From Allium sativum (Eukaryota; Streptophyta; Magnoliopsida; Asparagales; Amaryllidaceae): 64,000 nucleotides of DNA. Numbering within the stretch: the first letter of the stretch is position 1; each line of letters begins with the position of its first letter. The DNA lies in the NCBI GenBank assembly GCA_030737875.1, contig CM060910.1:617533303-617597302 (forward strand), in the 5' to 3' direction. Positions 61,401-64,000 of this stretch are shown here, in pieces. The notes beneath the pieces were generated by a model. That model was given only the letters and a program-made list of their open reading frames with translations. It was not told the origin of the DNA and did no database searches. Made by a program: the position numbers and the translations under genes.

Positions 61401-62116
61401 GAGAAGTCTTCGGAAGGTATCCCTACCTTTTCTCCTCAATTCGTCAAGGCTATTTCTAGCTTTCACCACGTGATTGAGCAATCGATGAAAAACCCATTGT
61501 TTTCGCCTGAGTTGATAACTGTTGCTTCTCATTCTGTAGGTGTTGAGCCATCCTAAAAGACAGATGTGACTCAGGGAGCCACCGCCGGGGCAAAGCCCGC
61601 AGAAAAGGCCAAAAGAGGGGAGGATAAGGCTGCTCCTATAGACTTGGGAGAAGGAAGTGAGCCAACTATGGTCGCCACTCCCCATGATGAAGAAATGGTA
61701 GCAGCTTTAAAGGACGATGGCGGTGACGGGGGGCATGAAGAGGAACCCGAAGTTGCTATAGTCGGGGAGTCAAAAAATGCTGATGATGTTACCTTGGCTG
61801 CAATGAAAGTTGATCAAGACAAACGCTTGCAATTAAAAGCCGAAGAACTAGACCCCGAAGCCCTCAAGCCCCTCGCAGTTGTGGATGCGGGATCAAGGTT
61901 AGTTGTTAAGCTCTCAACTAGATCTATTACAGAGGAACTCGCTAAAATTCTTCTCTTGATTCCAGCGCTCCGCCCTCCAGGAAGAAGTCTACTGGCTCCA
62001 GCACCGCATCTTCAGGAAAGAAGAAATCTAAACGAATCTTGACAGAGGCTGAGAAAGAAGCAAAGAATGCAGAGAAAACCGCCAAGAAGTCCAAGGCTCA
62101 CTTAAAACCTAAATAG
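58429..62116 (+). pseudogene. Antisense spliced ORF of Tat element (PF04195-like, RS-rich, coiled-coil protein), broken
   Basis: Four exons can be read: 58429-59185, 59263-59826, 59944-61897, 61966-62116. All three introns (77, 117, 68 bp) are GT-AG and restore frame (phases 1, 1, 2), giving 1142 codons including the final TAG. Residues about 100-245 (PPEGYMAVTRLM, PFIVDFLRQMRIAPMQLHPN, REILGI, WFYVK) resemble PF04195, 'putative gypsy-type transposon', found in extra ORFs of plant LTR elements. An acidic Ser/Pro-rich part follows, then an RS/RD-rich region (SRPSRSRSPVRPE), a long Lys/Glu/Ala coiled coil (about 60560-61000) and a Lys/Ser-rich tail that could be a nuclear signal. In-frame stops at 60114 (TAA), 60684 (TAG) and 61554 (TAA) interrupt it with frame otherwise intact, so it is a young pseudogene or a copy of a living family. 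Start could also be the second ATG, 58435. Function unknown. Confidence 0.8.
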
Positions 62117-62478
62117 TGGATTACCTTGTATCATTTTAGCATCCATTGAATCAACAATTGCTGCTGCAAGAGCGGCTCTTGCACCTACTTTTTATTTTGA
62201 TTATTTTCCTGTACAAAACCATTCATTTGTAAATAAAAAAATAATTCATTTTCTGCAATGTCTGTTTGTCAGTAGTTCTGTACTTATGTAAAAATGCATG
62301 TCTTGCTTTAGTTGCGAAATGAAGTCACGGAGCGAGGAAATATGTGTATACATATATGCCCCCAGCTAATTCTAATAAATTATTAATGCTTAATCAAGCA
62401 ATTTGAATGCTCCCGATTTTCTGACGGGATAGCATTTCCTGTGTCGTCAGTGCCTGTCGTTCTTTCTGGCATTCCTTT
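62117..62478. other. 3' flank of the antisense gene
   Basis: No coding frame. ttgtaaataaaaaaataattc (about 62227) would suit a plus-strand polyadenylation region for the antisense gene. Nothing else recognised. Confidence 0.4.
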
Positions 62479-62700
62479 TATACTCTTTCTCTCTCTGGAG
62501 AGTTAGAGTTTGAGCTCAGCAATCTATTCATTCCCCGATCTTTCAGCGGGGAAAAATTTCTTTCTCAGCGCTCAGTCGGAGACGCTTTTATACTCTCTTT
62601 CTCTCTCTGGAGAGTTAGAGTTAGGGGAAGAATTTCTTTTTCAGCGCTCAGTCGGAGACGCTTTTATACTCTCTCTCTCTCTCTGGAGAGTTAGAGTTAA
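62479..62700. repeat. Tandem repeats between the convergent Tat coding units
   Basis: Three copies of a unit built from tactctctttctctctctgg, then agagttagagtt, then (between copies) ctcagcgctcagtcggagacgc. The ctctct/agagag parts can pair within each unit. Position between integrase and 3' LTR fits the repeat-prone 3' region known in Tat elements. A frame at 62510-62743 only reflects the repeat. Confidence 0.85.
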
Positions 62701-62796
62701 GAATGTCGTTTTCTCATTCTTTTATGTCTTGTCGCACAAGTAGTCATTGTGCTTTTTCTTATGTTTAAACCGTCTTTAACCTTTTCAGGTTTTGAA

Positions 62797-62960
62797 TCAT
62801 CCTGTATTCCATAATCACAACAGAATAATTAATGAATGTATATATGTAATGCATAAAAGTAAATAACACACAATATTTTTATAGTGGTTCGGCTAAGTCG
62901 TAGCCTACATCCACTTTATAGTCCTTCATTCATATCGTCAGATTTTCCCAATGCAAGTCG
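62797..62960 (-). mobile_element. LTR-like relic between integrase and antisense gene
   Basis: About 65 bp (62867-62932) aligns with the Tat LTR end at 56322-56385, including acacac, tttatagtggttcggc and cctac(a/g)tccactt, in the same orientation. The surrounding 100 bp matches less clearly. It has no target duplication that I can see. Confidence 0.5.
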
Positions 62961-63022
62961 TGCCTTATTACAGAGCTCATAAGAAAAATAACAAAAAGTA
63001 CAGCATTAAGTGTTGGGCATTT

Positions 63023-64000
63023 CTAATCCAAATATCGCATTAAGTGTTGGGCATTCCATGCTCTAGGGACTCCTACGCCATCTACGGTCGTTAAGTTGAA
63101 GGTTCCTTTTTCAAGTTTCCGTTGGATGACAAAGGGCCCTTCCCATTTTGGACCAAGGTGAGGAAGGGATGGAAAGACTCTCTTTAGCACCAAATCTCTT
63201 GGTTCAAATGTCCTGAGGCGAACTTTTTTGTCGTAATAGCGTGCCATCTGACGTCGATGTCTTGCCGCACGCAAATCTGCTTCGTCCCTTTTTTCTTCGA
63301 CTTCATCAAGAGATTCAAGTAAAAGCGCCTGATTCGTCATCGGGTCATAATATGTCACCCTGTGGGAAGGAACTCCCAGTTCAACCGGAATTACTGCTTC
63401 TGAGCCAAAGGAGAGAGAGAAAGTGGTGTGACCGATGGCCGTCTTAAATGTTGTTCGATATGCCCACAAAGCTAGGGGCAATTCGTCAACCCATTTTGCC
63501 TTTGCACGCTCTAACCGTTTCTTGAGGATGGATTTTATTACTTTGTTTATTGCCTCTACTTGTCCGTTCGACTGCGGATAGGCAACTGTAGTATATCGCT
63601 TGTCAATCTTATACTTCTGGCAGAAATTTATGAATTCAGTACTATCAAATTGGGTTCCGTTTTCAGTTATAATCGTCCTTGGGATCCCGAATCGGCATAT
63701 AATATTTCTGACCACGAAACTTATCACCTTTCTTGCCGTGATCTTGGTCAAGGGCTCAGCTTCCACCCACTTCGTAAAATAGTCCACGGCTACTATTGCA
63801 TATTTCGCTCCTCCTTTAGCAATCGGTAGAACTCCAATGATATCAATTCCCCATGTGGCAAATGGCCAAGGACTCACCGTTGATTTAAGTTGGGTCGACG
63901 GTGCTCTGGGGATTTTGGCGAATCTCTGGCACTTATCGCAGCGTCATGAATAATCAGCTGCATCTTTGTTAATTGTGGGCCAGAAGTATCCGTATCGCAA
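63023..64000 (-). pseudogene. Tat-lineage integrase, C-terminal part of pol, with stop and catalytic change
   Basis: Minus-strand frame open from the window edge to the stop near 63023, except for one TGA (forward 63944-63946). In order: the end of the HHCC zinc domain (CDKCQRFA), then the catalytic core beginning PWPFATWGIDIIG with the first Asp. The second catalytic Asp, normally in a DNGTQF motif, is Glu here (ITENGTQFD). The third acidic residue is in NGQVEAINK. The C-terminal GPY/F-type module (GPKWEGPFVI) and the closing RAWNAQHLMRYLD are typical of Tat integrases, and no chromodomain follows. Integrase inserts the cDNA into the host genome. The TGA most simply reflects CGA to TGA decay. 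Both changes suggest this copy is inactive. Confidence 0.9.

Larger units (their letters stand above)
56262..64000 (-). mobile_element. Tat-lineage Ty3/gypsy element, minus strand, 3' half
   Basis: Inserted in the family C protease frame (left target duplication actag, 56257-56261). In element order from the right edge: integrase (64000-63023), an LTR-like relic (about 62960-62797), tandem repeats, an antisense spliced gene (58429-62116 on the plus strand), polypurine tract (57198-57182) and 3' LTR (57181-56262). The integrase matches the Tat group (Ogre/Retand type), whose members are known to carry extra ORFs and variable repeats between pol and the 3' LTR. The 5' LTR, gag and most of pol are outside the window. 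Confidence 0.85.

Noticed and set aside
56262..62800. Reading the left LTR and the gene at 58429-62116 as a separate plus-strand element
   Set aside because: The polypurine tract beside the LTR (57182-57198) and the LTR TATA box are on the minus strand, and there is no plus-strand primer site after 57181. One minus-strand element with an antisense gene explains everything.

Overview
The window is plant nuclear DNA from a large, repeat-dense genome, most likely an angiosperm. Long terminal repeats (LTRs) of Ty3/gypsy type, tRNA-iMet-like primer sites, a hAT-type MITE, an L1-type LINE with a DUF4283-like ORF1, and plant TATA/pyrimidine-patch promoters all point that way. I see no ordinary single-copy host gene, no tRNA or rRNA gene and no bacterial feature. 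Nearly every base belongs to nested retrotransposons. Most open frames of 60-150 codons are chance frames inside LTRs.

Left part (1-28898). 'Family A' has exceptionally long LTRs. A minus-strand copy (1-6189, cut by the window edge) sits beside a diverged fragment (6190-7331). A plus-strand element follows. Its 5' LTR is 7332-12404 plus 23523-25299 (about 6.85 kb in all), its non-coding internal region is about 1 kb (25300-26331), and its 3' LTR is truncated (26332-28898). A minus-strand 'family B1' element (12405-23517) is inserted in that 5' LTR with TSD tttcc. Its LTRs are 3985 and 3986 bp once a hAT MITE (21830-22392, TSD gttacaaa) is subtracted. Its interior holds only decayed gag/protease/RT.

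Middle part (28899-42763). AT-rich unassigned DNA leads into a LINE 5' portion (ORF1 and endonuclease remnants). A minus B3 LTR (31019-33948) cuts the LINE, and a minus A-like LTR (34080 to about 39195) cuts B3's interior. A plus B3 LTR (39307-41654) and part of a minus family C LTR (41655-42763) follow.

Right part (42764-64000). A plus B2 element (42764-52056) is interrupted by a family C element (LTR 52057-54941), which carries the only intact coding frame, gag-protease (55135-56261). C is interrupted by a minus-strand Tat-lineage element (56262 to beyond the window) with 3' LTR, polypurine tract and integrase. From 39307 rightwards each element is broken by the next, so the missing halves should lie outside the window in mirror order.

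Most notable observations: (1) inside the Tat element, antisense to integrase, a four-exon spliced gene (58429-62116) with consistent intron phases, a PF04195-like domain, an RS-rich stretch and a coiled coil, broken by three in-frame stops, with its own plant-type promoter; (2) in the B/C LTRs, a conserved regulatory block of an E2F-like palindrome plus GTCGAC repeats about 230-290 bp from the LTR start; (3) LTR arrays of hairpin units whose stems change in a compensatory way between families; (4) putative introns inside the LTR leaders that would remove those arrays; (5) the 6.85 kb LTR itself. Family names A, B1-B3 and C are local labels. Boundaries and homologies were judged by eye.
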